A stretch of DNA of 64,000 nt from Phaeosaccion multiseriatum (Eukaryota; Ochrophyta, other classes). Position numbers and translations under genes: made by a program. The stretch covers positions 2,604,001-2,668,000 of the forward strand of contig OZ218960.1 in assembly GCA_965112735.1 (NCBI GenBank), in the 5' to 3' direction. Numbering within the stretch: the stretch's first letter is position 1; each line of letters begins with the position of its first letter. Shown here in pieces: positions 33,501 through 44,822 of the stretch. The notes below the pieces were generated by a model. That model searched no databases, had not been told where the DNA came from, and saw only the letters and a program-made list of their open reading frames with translations.

Positions 33501-35351
33501 TATATAAATGGGAGAGTGATAAAGCTATAAGAACCTACTTGAGCATGAGTTTCTCTCCGAAGGCGGACTGCTCTGACAGCTCCTTGGCCCCCAGTAGCTC
33601 CTCCCCTCTCGCTTGCCCCTGCAGGAAGGTCACCACCTCCGCAGGCCGGTCCCGTAGAGAGGTCGACATAACCTATCGGGAAAAAGACAGGTTTTTGCAT
33701 GTTAACGGGTTAACCTATCGGGAAAACCAGCACAGTTTGCTGCGTGTTAACGGGTTTACAGGATAAACGACGGGTGTGTGTGTGTGGTTGTAGGTCAACG
33801 CTCAACGGGGGTGTAGAAGGGCCAAGGGAGTTGTATAGAATGCTCTGTCCCTCTCTCTCTCTCTCTCTCTCGATCTCTCTCGCTCTCTCTCGCTCTCTCT
33901 CCTCCTCGGTCTCTCGCTCTCACACTCTCAGTCTCTCGCGCTCTGGTCTCGCTCTCTTCGTCTCTCTCTCTCTCTCTCGGTCTCTCTCTCTCTCTCTCCT
34001 GGTCTCTCTCTCTTTCCCCCTCCCTGTCCCTCTCTGCTCCTCTCTGTCTGTCTGTCTGTCTATCTGTCTTTCTGTCTATCTGTCTGTCTGTCTGTCCGTC
34101 TGCCTCTGAATGTGCGTGCGTGTGCGCGGGTGCGTGACCTGGTACCCTCCACGCCCGTATCACCAACACCTCCCTGTCTGTGTTGGGCCTGGAGCGAATC
34201 ACTATCGAGATTTCGACATTGATCAAAGCGTCAACTGAAACTGTAAGTGTGCTGCCCCTGCCCTACTACTACAAGTTGCTCACCTCGTGAAGAGTGGGCA
34301 GATCCGACCCCTTTCCCTCCGTGTCGGGAAGCGGAGGAAGCTGTGTGGACATACACGCACGCACGCACACACGCACACGCACAGGCACACATACAGAGTG
34401 AGAGAGAAGGAGAATGGCCGTGCGTGAGTATGTCGCTCTATGGCTGCTCAGATATGGTCCTGCCGCCTCCAGACGGCCTCTGGTGTAGTACACTGCTGCA
34501 CTATGTGCCATGTGTGACAGCCCTCCTCCACGCTACTTCCCCTGTGCCCCTGTCTCGCTCAGCAGACGGCCCCATCTAAACATACGAAGCCGCTGGACTG
34601 CACTCAAAGCATCATCCATCCTCATCCACATCCGCCTTTAACACATACGCCTTTCCGCGCAACTGGACGGGGGGGGGGGGGCACGAACCTCGGTAGGAGC
34701 AGGGAACGGCTCTCGGAGCGGCATACCCGCTGTAAGGGCCTGCCAATCTCGGTAGTTCCACACCTTCGAGGCCTCGACATCCGCCTCCCCCTGCAGTTGG
34801 CAGCGCCACGTGTGTACCTGTGTGTCCGCCGTAGCACTGAGGGGATGGGAGTACGGTTCCATGGCAAGGTATTGTAGAGGGTAAAAGGGCATTGGCGAAG
34901 ACATGGTCATGTGGTGGTGGTGGTGAGGGTGGTGTTGGTGCTGACCAAAGCCTCTCAAGCAGAAACAGCAACATTTCTCTCCTCCTCCTCCTCCTCCTCC
35001 TCCTCCTTCTCCTCCTCCTCTCTTCCTTCCCATCTCCTCCACTCACCTGAGCTTCTCTACAGCCTCCTGACACGCCCTAACCTCCTGCACCGCGCTATAG
35101 TGATAATATAGCACAGACGCATCGGAGGCAGAAACCAACTCCTGCACAGCTTGAGCAGTCTCAGCCGTGCTATCGGCCTGCAAGACGATGAGGTCACTTC
35201 CCAGACCCCTAAGAGAGGCCTGAAGGTCTGAGACAGCGTGGTAGAGTAGCGACACGTCCAGCGGACGCTCTCGGTGGAGCTCCTCGCTGTTGAACACAAA
35301 GACGGGTAGTACCGCCTTAGCGTGGGCTGCGGCCTGCGGAAAGGGGAGGGG

Positions 35352-35391
<40 letters not shown>

Positions 35392-35871
35392 AACTGAGAG
35401 AAACATCTCGACCCCCTTCACCATCGCCGCGCGCATCTCCTTCTCTACTCTTGCCCCAAAGGTACCAACCACTCGTACCTGTAGAGCATCGTGATCATGC
35501 ACCCGCAAGTCTCCTTGGTTGAACCAAACCACGGCCGTTTGCTCCGGCGTGGCCTTGGGGAGTAGCTCCACAGGCGCTATGGCGGGAGGTCCATCGGGTA
35601 CCGGGAAGATGTGCAGCCTACTCCCTCCACTGCTACTTCTGCTGCTCCTACCTCTGCTGCTTCTGCTCCCGCTGGAGCTGCTTCTGAGGAAGCCAGCGCT
35701 GCTGCGTCTGGCCGCTTCTCTCTCTCTCAATAATGAGGCCTTGTGATTGACATGAGACTGAGACTGGCCGGAGAGGGCAGCAGGAGCGGTAAAGGCGAAC
35801 GCAGAGCAGCCCAAACGGGTCCCACCGCAGGAGTAGCAGCAGAGGAGCAGCAGGCGCCTCATGCACACCAT
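28629..35871 (-). CDS. Plastid-targeted photolyase/cryptochrome-like protein fused to alpha/beta hydrolase
   Basis: Fifteen exons in transcript order: 35871-35479, 35333-35047, 34836-34689, 34340-34284, 33672-33539, 33117-33027, 32398-32246, 31791-31552, 31196-31086, 30834-30743, 30404-30308, 29972-29787, 29518-29408, 29215-29081, 28781-28629. All phases close; 795 aa. The N-terminus MVCMRRLLLLCCYSC...CSAFAFTAPAAL is a bipartite plastid leader with the AFAF site. The photolyase alpha/beta domain follows (TAVVWFNQGDLRVHDHDALQ, PVFVFNSEELH, VLYYHYSAVQEV), then a reduced FAD-domain-like region including GLSLGCLSPRRV. The hydrolase starts at about residue 490 (ALLMVHGFGASVDQW) with nucleophile elbow GNSIGG (Ser563), acid Asp713 (TLDPLND) and His741 (GGHCPHE). 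The same fusion exists in plants (a photolyase-hydrolase protein such as At4g25290); its substrate is unknown. The FAD region looks too short for a full photolyase. Confidence 0.85.
28800..28975 (+). repeat. (GA)n microsatellites in last intron of photolyase-hydrolase gene
   Basis: GGGA then two long GA arrays. On the gene's sense strand they are (CT)n placed just before the last acceptor, acting as an extended polypyrimidine tract. Confidence 0.92.
31826..32040 (+). repeat. (GGA)n microsatellite in photolyase-hydrolase intron
   Basis: About 215 bp of GGA with a few GAT/GGT variants; sense strand (TCC)n running almost to the acceptor of the exon at 31791. Confidence 0.95.
33316..33488 (+). 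repeat. 25-bp minisatellite in photolyase-hydrolase intron
   Basis: About seven head-to-tail copies of a 25-bp unit (CTCTACCCTACAACTCCCCA plus TATGC) with few mismatches; decayed copies extend left to about 33180. It lies in the intron between exons 33672-33539 and 33117-33027. Confidence 0.92.
33845..34100 (+). repeat. (CT)n and (CTGT)n microsatellites
   Basis: CT-rich array followed by CTGT units in the intron between exons 34340-34284 and 33672-33539. ORFs across it are repeat translations. Confidence 0.9.
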
Positions 35872-37026
35872 CCTAGCGAGACAAAGCGCAGCGGCTGCTG
35901 GACAGCAAAGCTTCAAGCTTCCGTAAGATTTCGCATAAATTACGTAAGGGTTTCCCCTCTCCCCATCCCCCCCCCCCCCCTTGGCACTACTTACTACCAG
36001 CAGACCACCATCTCTTCAACCCCAGCTCCCCATTCTGGACGTTTCATGCCACACGCGCCCGCGCCCCTGTCGACAGCAGCAGAGATGGAGACAGTACTGT
36101 TGTAGAGGCGGAAGAAGGCAGAAGAGCTGCTACAGTATTGTACAGATTAATGAGTGTACAAAGGTCGACGCCTAGTTCACCTGCGCGCCTGATCTGTATC
36201 ACCAACTGCTACTGCTCTTGACGGTGGGAATCCATCCACAGCTCGCCTTGTGCCGGCCCCCATTTCACTTGAGTCTCCACTCTAGTGATGCTGTGTAAAG
36301 AAGAAGAAGAAAAAGAGCCTCCTCACGCCGATTGGCCGACCTACCATGGTAGCGAGACTCCACAACCATAAGGGCTCTCTCTCCCTTACACCCTACTACG
36401 CACAGAGGCTCGGTCACACACCACAGAGGGCCACCTCCCACACACCGACACTCGACCAGCAAGGGCACACACCCAGAGGACATTCACGACGGCACCCAGG
36501 CTGAGCCTCCCTCCCACCCTCTCTCTTGGTCTCGTCGCGTCTTAGCACTTCCCCGCTTCCAGTCCTGCCATCCTGGCAATGACAAGGACACGAGGAGGCC
36601 CTGCTGGCAGCAGCAGCAGCAGTAGTAGTAGTAGTCCCTCTCTCTCTCCGCTCCGCTCAAGCAGTCAAGTGAAAAGTCGAAAGTCGCTCCCTTGCCACTC
36701 ACTCACTTGTGTTGACTGCTTCAGTGGGAAGACAGAGCTGCCCGCTGCTGTTGCCGCCACATGTGAGACTCGAAGGCTGAAGCGCCAACGATGATGACAT
36801 ATCACTCCAATGATAACAATGAATCGAGACACTTTCGCCCCCTGCATCCATCGTCCTCCACGCCTCCCATCGCACGCAGGCGGTTGGGAGGATGGAAGGG
36901 AAAAGGGGGTTGGACACGGCGCGGACTGACTGACTGACTGGCGGACTGTCCCTGACCGATCCTGGTCCGTCGGGTGCGATCCCGGTCCCGGTCCGATCCC
37001 GGTCCGGTCCCGGTCCCGTCCTTCTC
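35872..37026. other. Spacer upstream of photolyase-hydrolase and downstream of TOM22
   Basis: No supported gene in about 1.15 kb. It holds a dispersed GTATCACCAA copy at 36196-36205, a CAG/GTA run at 36607-36633, and a GGTCC/GATCC-rich stretch at 36960-37020. Confidence 0.55.
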
Positions 37027-38493
37027 TCATCGCGAGGCCTGGGGTCCGTCCGTCAACAGGCCTGGGGCGGGTGCGATGGCGTCTGTGCTGAGACCCATGG
37101 CCTGAATCTGGTGCAAGGGCACCCCGGAGTTGTACAGCTCCTTCACTTGGAGGTTCTCCATCTCAATCACCTGCATAAGAGGAGGAGGAGGAGGAGGAGG
37201 AGGAGGAGGAGGAGGAGGGGCGCAGTGTCAGAAGGGAAGGGTAGTGGGGGCGGCGGGAGAAATGAGGTAGGGAGAGACTCAGCATTTGCCAAAAACATAG
37301 GAGGTGGAAGATGCGGCAACAAGGGGCGAGGGAAGTGGGAGGGGCTGGAGAAAAGGATGAACAAGGGCAGAGTGAGGACGAGGGTGCGAGGACAGAGGAG
37401 CCGGAGACGGAGGAGACGAGGTGCGTGTCGGGCAGAGGGGCGCGTGTAGCATACTTGTAGTATCGCGTCACCCCACCCCTACCCTACCCCTCTCCTCTGT
37501 TCGTACGGCGGGTCGCCCGTCACTAACCTGCTCCTCCCTGGAGACCTCGAGAATGAGGGGCATGGCAGTGACGACAAAGAGGGTGGTGGCCACCCACAGC
37601 GTCTGTCCGCCCATGGCCAGACCGGTGCGTCCCCACCGCAGCCCTTTCTTGCTCCACCTCACCGCGCGCGTCTTGAGGGACCCCTTGAGTGTAAGCGCCA
37701 CAGACACGCAGGAGTAGCGGGAGGATGAGGAGGAGGAGAGGTAGGAGGTGGGGTGGGGCAGGAGCAGGGGGGGGAGGAGGTGGGGCAAGGGGGAGAGAGA
37801 AAGGGAAAGAGAGGCGGGGGGTGAGACGAGAGGAGCAGCACTTCTGGGTTGAGAAGAACAGGTACGCGAAGGTTGGTGGTGAAGGAGACAACAACAGGCT
37901 TTCCTAGTCGAAGGAGGAGGTGAAACAAACAGCAATATAAATGTGGACTTGTGCGGGCGACACCCAGACAGTGAGTGTACTGAACAAGGACGGCGGATCC
38001 GCAGTAGCCTTTCGGCCAAAGTCAAGGTGACTGCTTTTCTCTGGGCTCGCGTGAAAGCGCCGCGATGACACGAGGGCGTTGTTAAGGCCCTTCACAGTCG
38101 CGCGGTGTAGTTATTAGCGGCCGGTCAACAGTTATAAGCGCCAGCACTGGGAGGGTGATGGCGCGATGTCTTTACTCCCCCCCCTCCCCCTTCCTCTCCT
38201 TGCTCCCTCCTCTTCATCCCTCTTTGGTTCAGGAGGAGGAGGGGACATGAGGAACCACTCGACAAATAGCACCTGCAACCCTCCTCCCCCCCACCCCCAC
38301 GTTAGGCGTACTATCTGAGGCAGTCAGATATGAGGCGGAGGCCTGCCAGTACAAAGCGGGTCGTCATCTGGAGGAGATTACTTCCTTCCGCCTCCACTGT
38401 TCTCTTTTTGCCTACGCTTACCATGAAGCTCTGCTCGTCAGCAGGCATGTCATCCCACGAAAGACGCCCCCCCGCACGATTCTTGGGCCCCAT
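37027..38493 (-). CDS. TOM22-like mitochondrial import receptor subunit
   Basis: Central organiser of the outer-membrane TOM complex. Exons in transcript order: 38493-38422, 38040-37981, 37683-37528, 37170-37027; every junction is phase 0, giving 143 aa, the usual TOM22 length. The cytosolic part contains WDDMPADEQ and TLAERLLRIRR, matching the ETLxERL block; a basic stretch (KTRAVRWSKKGLRWGR) precedes a single membrane anchor at about 68-89 (QTLWVATTLFVVTAMPLILE), which aligns with ALWIGTTSFMILVLPVVFE of animal TOM22. The tail VIEMENLQVKELYNSGVPL resembles the LQMEQQQQLQQRQILLG intermembrane segment. The acidic cytosolic domain is short, as in plant TOM9. Exon 1 could start further upstream in frame (ATG at 38556). 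Confidence 0.75.
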
Positions 38494-38738
38494 GGCTGCA
38501 CTCTCCTGTGTGTCTTCTTTTGACTCTGACCTCGACCTCACCTTTCTACCTCTCATCCACCTCTACCTCCATTTGGACCAAAACGCCATACCCGGTAGGC
38601 CGTTTGGTTCCTCCCCGCCTGATACGATCGATTTGCTTCCCTCAGTACAGAAGGGTCGCCAGCGCGCCCAGCTTATGAGCGTGTAAGGCCCGGAAGGAGA
38701 CAGAGGAGAGCTTACGCGGGTGGGGGGAGAAGGCAAGG

Positions 38739-41660
38739 ATGGGTGACGCTAGCGATGTTCTCCCGCAACAGGAGAAACAGTTGGCATTTCGGCGTCTCAA
38801 GGCCAGGCCGGAGAACAAGGTACGAAGCTTTGTGTGAACGCCACAAGGAAGACGCTGGAGGGAGGGAATGCGAGCGTATAGGTTCTTTACATCTTTGCAG
38901 CTGGTTTGGTGTTGGTGGGGGCTGCTGGCGGCAGCGAGAGGCGTCGGCGTGGACGGGAGCGTCGGAGCAGGTAGCGGGAGTCAGAGCCAAAGCCTTCTTC
39001 CAGGGGTGTCCTGCTGACAACGAGGGAAGATCGAAAGCCGAGAGTCTACTCTTCTGCTTGCGAGTCTAGTGTCTGCCTCTTCGTTACCCTTCCCCATCTG
39101 CCATAAGCTCGTGTTTTTCTCTCCCGCGTCGTCAGTTAGTTGGTTGGCAGGCCAGCATCGAACACACACTGACCCTCACTTCATTGGCCTCCGCAGGTAT
39201 GCGCAGACTGCAAAACGCGCAATCCCACGTGGGCCTCCGCGACGTACGGCATATTCATCTGCTACGACTGCTCCTCTGTGCACCGAAACATGGGGGTGCA
39301 CATCAGCTTCGTTAGGAGTGTCGAGCTGGACAACTGGAAGAGGGAAGAATTCGCGGTGAGTGAGTGAGAGAGTCAGTCAGGCAGGAATCAGGCAGTAGCG
39401 AGGGATGGACGTGTGTGTGACTGAAAGGGGAGAGTTGGCGGTGAGTGAGTGAGTGAGGTGGGAGAGAAGAGAGGAGCGAGGGGGGGCGTGTGTGTGTGCG
39501 TGTGTGTCTGCTCCTCGCCTGAATGCTTCTTTGACTGAAAGAGGGTGAGTGAGGAGCGTGTCACGCAGGAGTCAGGCAGAAGCGAGATGGCTTGATTGGC
39601 AGCTGCGGTGTGTGGTGTAGTGTTGATGGGAAGGGACGTCTGGTGCCTTCCCACCCCATATGTTCCGTCCCCCGACCCCAACTCAACCTCCCTCCCTCTC
39701 TCCCTTCCCTCTCAGTGCATGAGCATGGGCGGAAACAAGAACATGGCGGACTTCTTCCGCTCCCACGGCATCCGCGACGGCACAAAGGCAGAGGCCAAGT
39801 ATCACAGCCGAGCGGCGCAGCTCTACAAGGCCCACCTCAAGAAGCTTGTCTCCAACTCCTATGGATCCGCAGATGGGGGAGCCTCCTCCCACAGCGCCAG
39901 CGCCTCGGACCTGCTGGCAGGGTTGGAGCACGATCAGTTCGAGCACGATCACGAGAACGACTTTGCAGACCCCTTGGACAAGCTCATGCACGAGGTGGGT
40001 GGGTGTGTATATGTGCGTGCGTGTGTGTGTGAGAGAGAGAGAGTGTGTGTGTGCGTCTGCGTCTGCGTGTGTGCGTCTGCGTGTGCGTGTGTGTGTATAT
40101 GTGTGTGTGCGTGTGCGTGTATGTATATGTGTGTGTGCGTTTGCGTATGCGAGAGGCGCTCTTGCTGGGATGTGTGGGGGGCTTGGCCGGTGCATGTTTT
40201 GCAGTGGCACTCGAGCTCTCCACCTAGGTGTTGGTGTTCCGCCTTGTGGCTGTGGTACCGACCGCAGTTGCCCTTATGCCTGCATCGACTGTCCTTCTTG
40301 TGTCCTGTCTCTGACACACACATACCCACCCACCCACCCACCCATCCATCCATACACCTACACACACGCACGCACACACACACACACACACTAACAGGCG
40401 GGGAGTGACGGAAAGGGCACCCCACCACCTCCAGAGGCGGGGGGCCATGCTGCGGCGACCATTCGGCTTCATCAAAGCGGAGCACACTCCGCCCCTCCGT
40501 CGAGGGCGAGCTCCCCTCCGGTCTCTGGGGTCGCTGCCCTCGGAGTAGCAATACGGGAGAGCGCTCCGGCAAAAGGCACCGGCGCGGCTGCCACCCCCGC
40601 TCCTCTGCAGCCAGCAGAAGCAGCAGCAGCAGCAGGAGCAGCAGCAGCAGTGCAAGTCGCTAAGCCTCCTTCCCCGCCGGCAAGAGGCACGCTGAGTGTG
40701 GCCTCAACGATTGCAGGAGAGGGAGGAGGAGGAGAGCAAACAGCAGCGGCGCCTGTGGTGCTGTTGGGGGGCAGCAAGCTGAGCGGTAGCGGTCGACCGA
40801 AGGCGCCGTTAAAGAAGCTAGGGGGGGGGGCGAGGAAGCTGGGGGCGAGGAAGCTCGGTGCGAGTAAGCTCGGCCCCGGCGGGGGCGGGACGGAGGCGGG
40901 ATCTGGTGGACTGGGTCTCGGTCGAGGCGAAGGAGGAGGGGGAGTGGAGCTTAGAGTGGCTACTGTGGAGGAGGTGTTGGAGGCATCTACACCGACCGCA
41001 AAGAACAAGACGAAGGCTGGGGGGGGGGGCGCGAATCAGCTGGCAGACGATATGGCGCTCGCGTTGAAGCTCCAGCAGGAGGAGGACAATGGGGCAAGGC
41101 CGTCGGGCAGGCTCGCAGCTGCGTATCAACAGTCTTCTTCGTCCTCGACGTCTGTGTATGGTAGTAAAGCTGGTGCGGGCAGTAGCAACGGAGGGGGGGA
41201 GTCCATGTACAGGTCTGCAAATGACGTCTCTTACGGCAATGGCAGCAGCAGTGGGAGTAGTAATGGGGGTAGAGCGATGGGTGGGGGGGGGCAGGGTGGC
41301 AGGCTGAACAACAGCTACCACAGCAGCTACAGCAACAGCAGCACGGACTTTGACACCAAAAAGTACGCCAACATGAAGGGCATTGGCAGCGATATGCTCA
41401 ACGAGGCAGATGAGGATAACGACCCTGCCGTACGGAGGCAAAGAGAGCTCAAGGCAAGCCAATACGCAGGTAGAGGGGCCATCTCTTCCGATATGTACTT
41501 CAATCGGGAGGAGGGGGGAGGAGGAGGGGGTGGGGGTGGAGGGGGAGGCCGTGACGACATGTCTGCCTTTGCCGATGCTGTGGCGCAGGAATTTGAAGGA
41601 GTCACCAAGGCGGCAGGCAAACTCAAGGATATGACAAAAGGCTTCTTCGACAAGATGTAA
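38739..41660 (+). CDS. ArfGAP2/3 (Glo3/AGD8-10 type) GTPase-activating protein
   Basis: Activates Arf1 GTP hydrolysis on COPI vesicles. Exons: 38739-38819, 39197-39355, 39716-39994, 40398-41660; all phase 0, 593 aa. The zinc finger is C29-x2-C32-x16-C49-x2-C52 ([14 protein letters not shown]...CYDC), with the catalytic arginine finger at Arg57 ([16 protein letters not shown]). Exon 3 completes the GAP domain ([32 protein letters not shown]). The long last exon is Gly/Ala/Ser-rich and carries the ArfGAP2/3 C-terminal motif [11 protein letters not shown], followed by a helix ([29 protein letters not shown]). Intron 3 has GT repeats after its donor and CA repeats before its acceptor. Divergent from TOM22. 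Confidence 0.93.
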
Positions 41661-43670
41661 TTTAAGCTTTGGGAGAGAAGGAGTATTACACGGAAGCATC
41701 TCCATGGCTTTCCACAGCTGAAAAGAATTGACACCTGCGCACAGCCTGCGCGTGTTAGTATTTTCAGCCGTGGAATGCCACGGAGATGCTTCCGTTTGGT
41801 GCAGGGGGGGGGGGCTGCTCCTTCTCTCCCACTCTGTTGGTCCGTCGGTGTGTCGTTCGGTCGGTCAGTCTGCGCGAGGGAGGGAGGGAGGGAATCCTCT
41901 GCTTGCTTGCTTTCCGTGCGAGTGGCCAAAGGGTCTACAGAGCACTACACTTGGCGAGGAGCAGACCGGGCAGGAGGTGGACTGTGCTGTGGTACTGAGG
42001 TGTCGGGCCGGAGTCCTTGTGAATGGGGGGGAGGGAGGCAGGGAGTTTATTTCCTCTTTCTTTCACTCCACTCACTCTCCGTCTCCGTCGCTGTGGGCTC
42101 TGCGGAAGACGCAGGGTGGAGTTGCTGCTGTATCACCAACTGCTGATGCTGCGGCTGTTGGTACTACAACTGCTGCTGGCCGAGGTTTAATGGAGCGAAC
42201 GTTGATGCTCACACGGAGAGCGTGGGGCATGCTTTCGCTAGGGATGCGCGGGATGGATGGACGAACCATTCGAGCAAGGTCTTGAGGCAGCGGTGCACGC
42301 CTGGGAATGGGGGACAAGGAAGGGCTGGCCTCTGGTGTGGATGGGGGGTGAAATGAATCAAATGAGTCTCCGGGAGGAAGGCACCCCATGGATGCGCAGT
42401 GGTGTGGCCGAGCTCCGCTCCTCCTCTCTTTCATCCTTTTTCTCGCGTGTACCCCCACGGGCTGACACTGGACAGATGCGCCCCTAACTACCCAGAGCGG
42501 GGCAAGTTTTTTGGGGCAGATGCGATGCTGACTGCAGACTTTTTGACAACAATTGGTTTCTCAGGCCAAACCTAATATCATGACCATTGTGCTTGAAACG
42601 AGATAAGATGCCCTCGTCCCGCAGGGACCGCCGTCCCGCAGGGACGTGGTGTGGTGTTGAAAGTTTGCAGTTTTCCGTTTATGTGAACGAACACCGTAAC
42701 GGGATCGATATCAATGTTGAAAGAATGGACTTTAATGGTGTATTGGAAAGGTGTTATGTTATGGTGGATCGTTCCCTCATGCGTTGTATACACGCCACAT
42801 TGCCTCCTAATCCCCACACCACACACACACACACACATACACATACACACACACGCACCACCACAATCCTCTGTGTCCATTCTATTCCATTGACGGGCCT
42901 CTGCCCCCGCCCACTGGACATGATATAGCAAAAATGTCGCACTTTGTCTGCCTTCGCCTGCCTTCCGTCCTCGGCGCCTCCGCTTGCGTCAGGCGCGCCC
43001 AAACCCGACTCGTGCCACCCCTTACACAAGCAGTAGCGTTGGCCTATTTCGGCGCACTGAGGGCAGGTGCGTCTCACCTCCCTCTGTCCTTCCTCCACAC
43101 ATTCTACAGTGAAGAGATCACACACCGACCCGTTTCATCACCCTGGAACCGGTCCCCCCCTCTCTCCCTTCCTCCCTCCCTCCCTTTCGTCCAGCGTCAT
43201 ATAGCCTGCCTCCACCGGCCCCGGCCGCTGTGTCTGACCTGTCCATACAGCAAGGACAAGACAGAGAGAGCAAGAGCGTCATGGGGGATGGTCGGCGGTC
43301 AGTCCAATGCCAAGAGTGGGGGGGTGGAGGGCTGAGAGACAAACCAGCAGACGGACACACGCAACACCCCTCCTCCTCCCTCCTCGACGGGAAAGCGGAC
43401 AGATGGGCATTGCTTGCTCGGGTTCAAGAGTGTTCTGGGTAAGAGGAGGAGTAGGCCAGCCAAACAAGTTCCCCCGCTCTCCTCACCTGTTCATCACACC
43501 CCCTCCCCCCGCACACGATGAGCTGAGCCGCCGCAGCAGCCAAGAGGGTACAACGCATTCCAGCTTGCCCTCTTCCTCTCCCCCCCCCTTCCCCTTTCGC
43601 ACCATACTGAGTGTAGTTATCTCGGCGTGAAGCGCTAACTCGTGTGATGGAATGGATATAGTGCGGCGCG
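41661..43670. other. Intergenic region between convergent ArfGAP and cytochrome c genes
   Basis: About 2 kb without a supported gene. It contains the foldback element at 41690-41795, a dispersed GTATCACCAA copy at 42130-42139, a short tandem repeat CGTCCCGCAGGGAC at 42613-42644, and a CA array at 42821-42856. A minus-strand reading near 43030-43100 has CxxC...CxC (TCPQCAEIGQRYCLCKG) but no supporting exons. Confidence 0.55.
41690..41795. repeat. Foldback (inverted-repeat) element downstream of ArfGAP
   Basis: Two 35-bp arms (41690-41724 and 41761-41795) starting ACGGAAGCATCTCC pair with three mismatches, enclosing a 36-nt loop that is itself partly self-complementary. It starts 30 bp after the ArfGAP stop codon. 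It could be a MITE-like element or a 3'UTR stem. Confidence 0.85.
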
Positions 43671-44610
43671 TTATGCCGTCGACTCCTTGAGGTAGGCGAT
43701 GAGGTTCTTCCTCTCGTCCACCTTCTTGATGCCTGCAAACACCATCTTGGTGCCCTTAATGTACTTCTTGGGGGCGAGCAGGTACTCGAACAGCGTGTCC
43801 TCCTCCCACAGGATGCCGCTCTTCTTGTTGGCAGTGGAGTAGGCGTAGCCCTCCTTGCTCCCGGCCATGCGGCCGAAGAGCCCGTTGAGGTTGGGCCCCT
43901 GCTTGTCGGATCCACCCTGTAGATGGAGGAAGAGGAAGGACGTAGTGCACACGGTGGTGTTGGGGTGGGCGGTGAGGCATGGAAGGTGATGAGAGAGGTA
44001 GAACGCAAGTGGGGATGAACCACTATCGGGCAGGGCTGTGCCTCAGTTCCGGGCTGGTCAATCGCAGCATCAGTCGAGCGTTGCGTCAAAGACGAGGCAG
44101 CGAGAGAGCACCCGCTGCACTGCCTGCCGGTCGGACTGAAAAAACCAGCGAACATGAACATGAAAGGCAGAGGAGCGGGAAAAACTCATTCGCGCTGCCG
44201 TGAGGTGAGGCCGCTTCTCCGCCATGCGTGGAAGCGTGGGTGAGGTCGGCGCCGAAGAGCTACACGCTTTCATCGTCCTGCCTTCCTCCCGCCCCTTTAC
44301 TAGGTGTTGCCTGCCTCCATCTGCCATCCACCGCGGTCTGAGTGGGCACGTCCGCTCCCCACTGTCCTTGCAAGGCATTGTCGCTTCCACCAACCGCGGC
44401 CAAGTAGAAGCAAGTAGGGAGGTCCTGGCTGGCAGCACGCGCCATTCTTTTTCACTGCCTAAAAAGGGTCCGCATGTTTCCAGCCTCTGCTGCGTCATCC
44501 CTGAAACTCGCGGGAATTTCCTCGCTCAGTCCGCTCTACTCACGCACCTTCTCCACAGTGTGGCACTGCGAGCACTTGGTCTTGAAGATCTTCGCTCCCT
44601 TGTCCGCCAT
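43671..44610 (-). CDS. Cytochrome c (mitochondrial)
   Basis: Soluble electron carrier between complexes III and IV. Two exons, 44610-44548 and 43916-43671, joined in phase 0; 102 aa. Heme attachment C13-S-Q-C16-H17 ([10 protein letters not shown]) and Met79 axial ligand ([14 protein letters not shown]) are present, as are [10 protein letters not shown] and the C-terminal helix [14 protein letters not shown]. The intron falls directly after the CxxCHTVEK block, so the heme site and the rest of the fold are on separate exons. No presequence, as expected for cytochrome c. It is divergent from the plastid coiled-coil gene over 212 bp. Confidence 0.96.
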
Positions 44611-44822
44611 CTTTGTCTGTAGGTCTCTCAACTAATAGTCCAAGAAGGTGCGGAGGGCTGTGAACAAGCAATGGCAGGCTCCGATCGAACGAGGGAGAAG
44701 AAACGTATTCACAAAATCCCGGGGGTTACGTTTGTCAGGAAATTGACACTCGTACTCCCCACCCCTCCTTTTTATTTTTCCTTTTCCTCCTCTTCCATCA
44801 AGTCCCTCGTCTTTATAAGAAG
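44611..44822. promoter_or_regulatory. Divergent promoter region, cytochrome c / plastid coiled-coil gene
   Basis: 212 bp between start codons. The block around 44716-44752 (AAAATCCCGGGGG and TTGACACTCGTACT) recurs upstream of the ABA4-chimera gene at 46487-46530, so part of the promoter or 5'UTR was copied along with the leader. Confidence 0.55.

Noticed and set aside
34140-34240. Candidate exon reading VSVDALINVEISIVIRSRP in the photolyase-hydrolase gene
   Set aside because: Splice sites exist, but its phase does not fit the neighbouring exons (34340-34284 joins 33672-33539 directly in phase 0), and it contains a copy of the dispersed GTGATAC motif.
42754-43125. Minus-strand reading with TCPQCAEIGQRYCLCKG
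   Set aside because: A suggestive CxxC/CxC pattern, but no start, no partner exons and no family match; left as intergenic.
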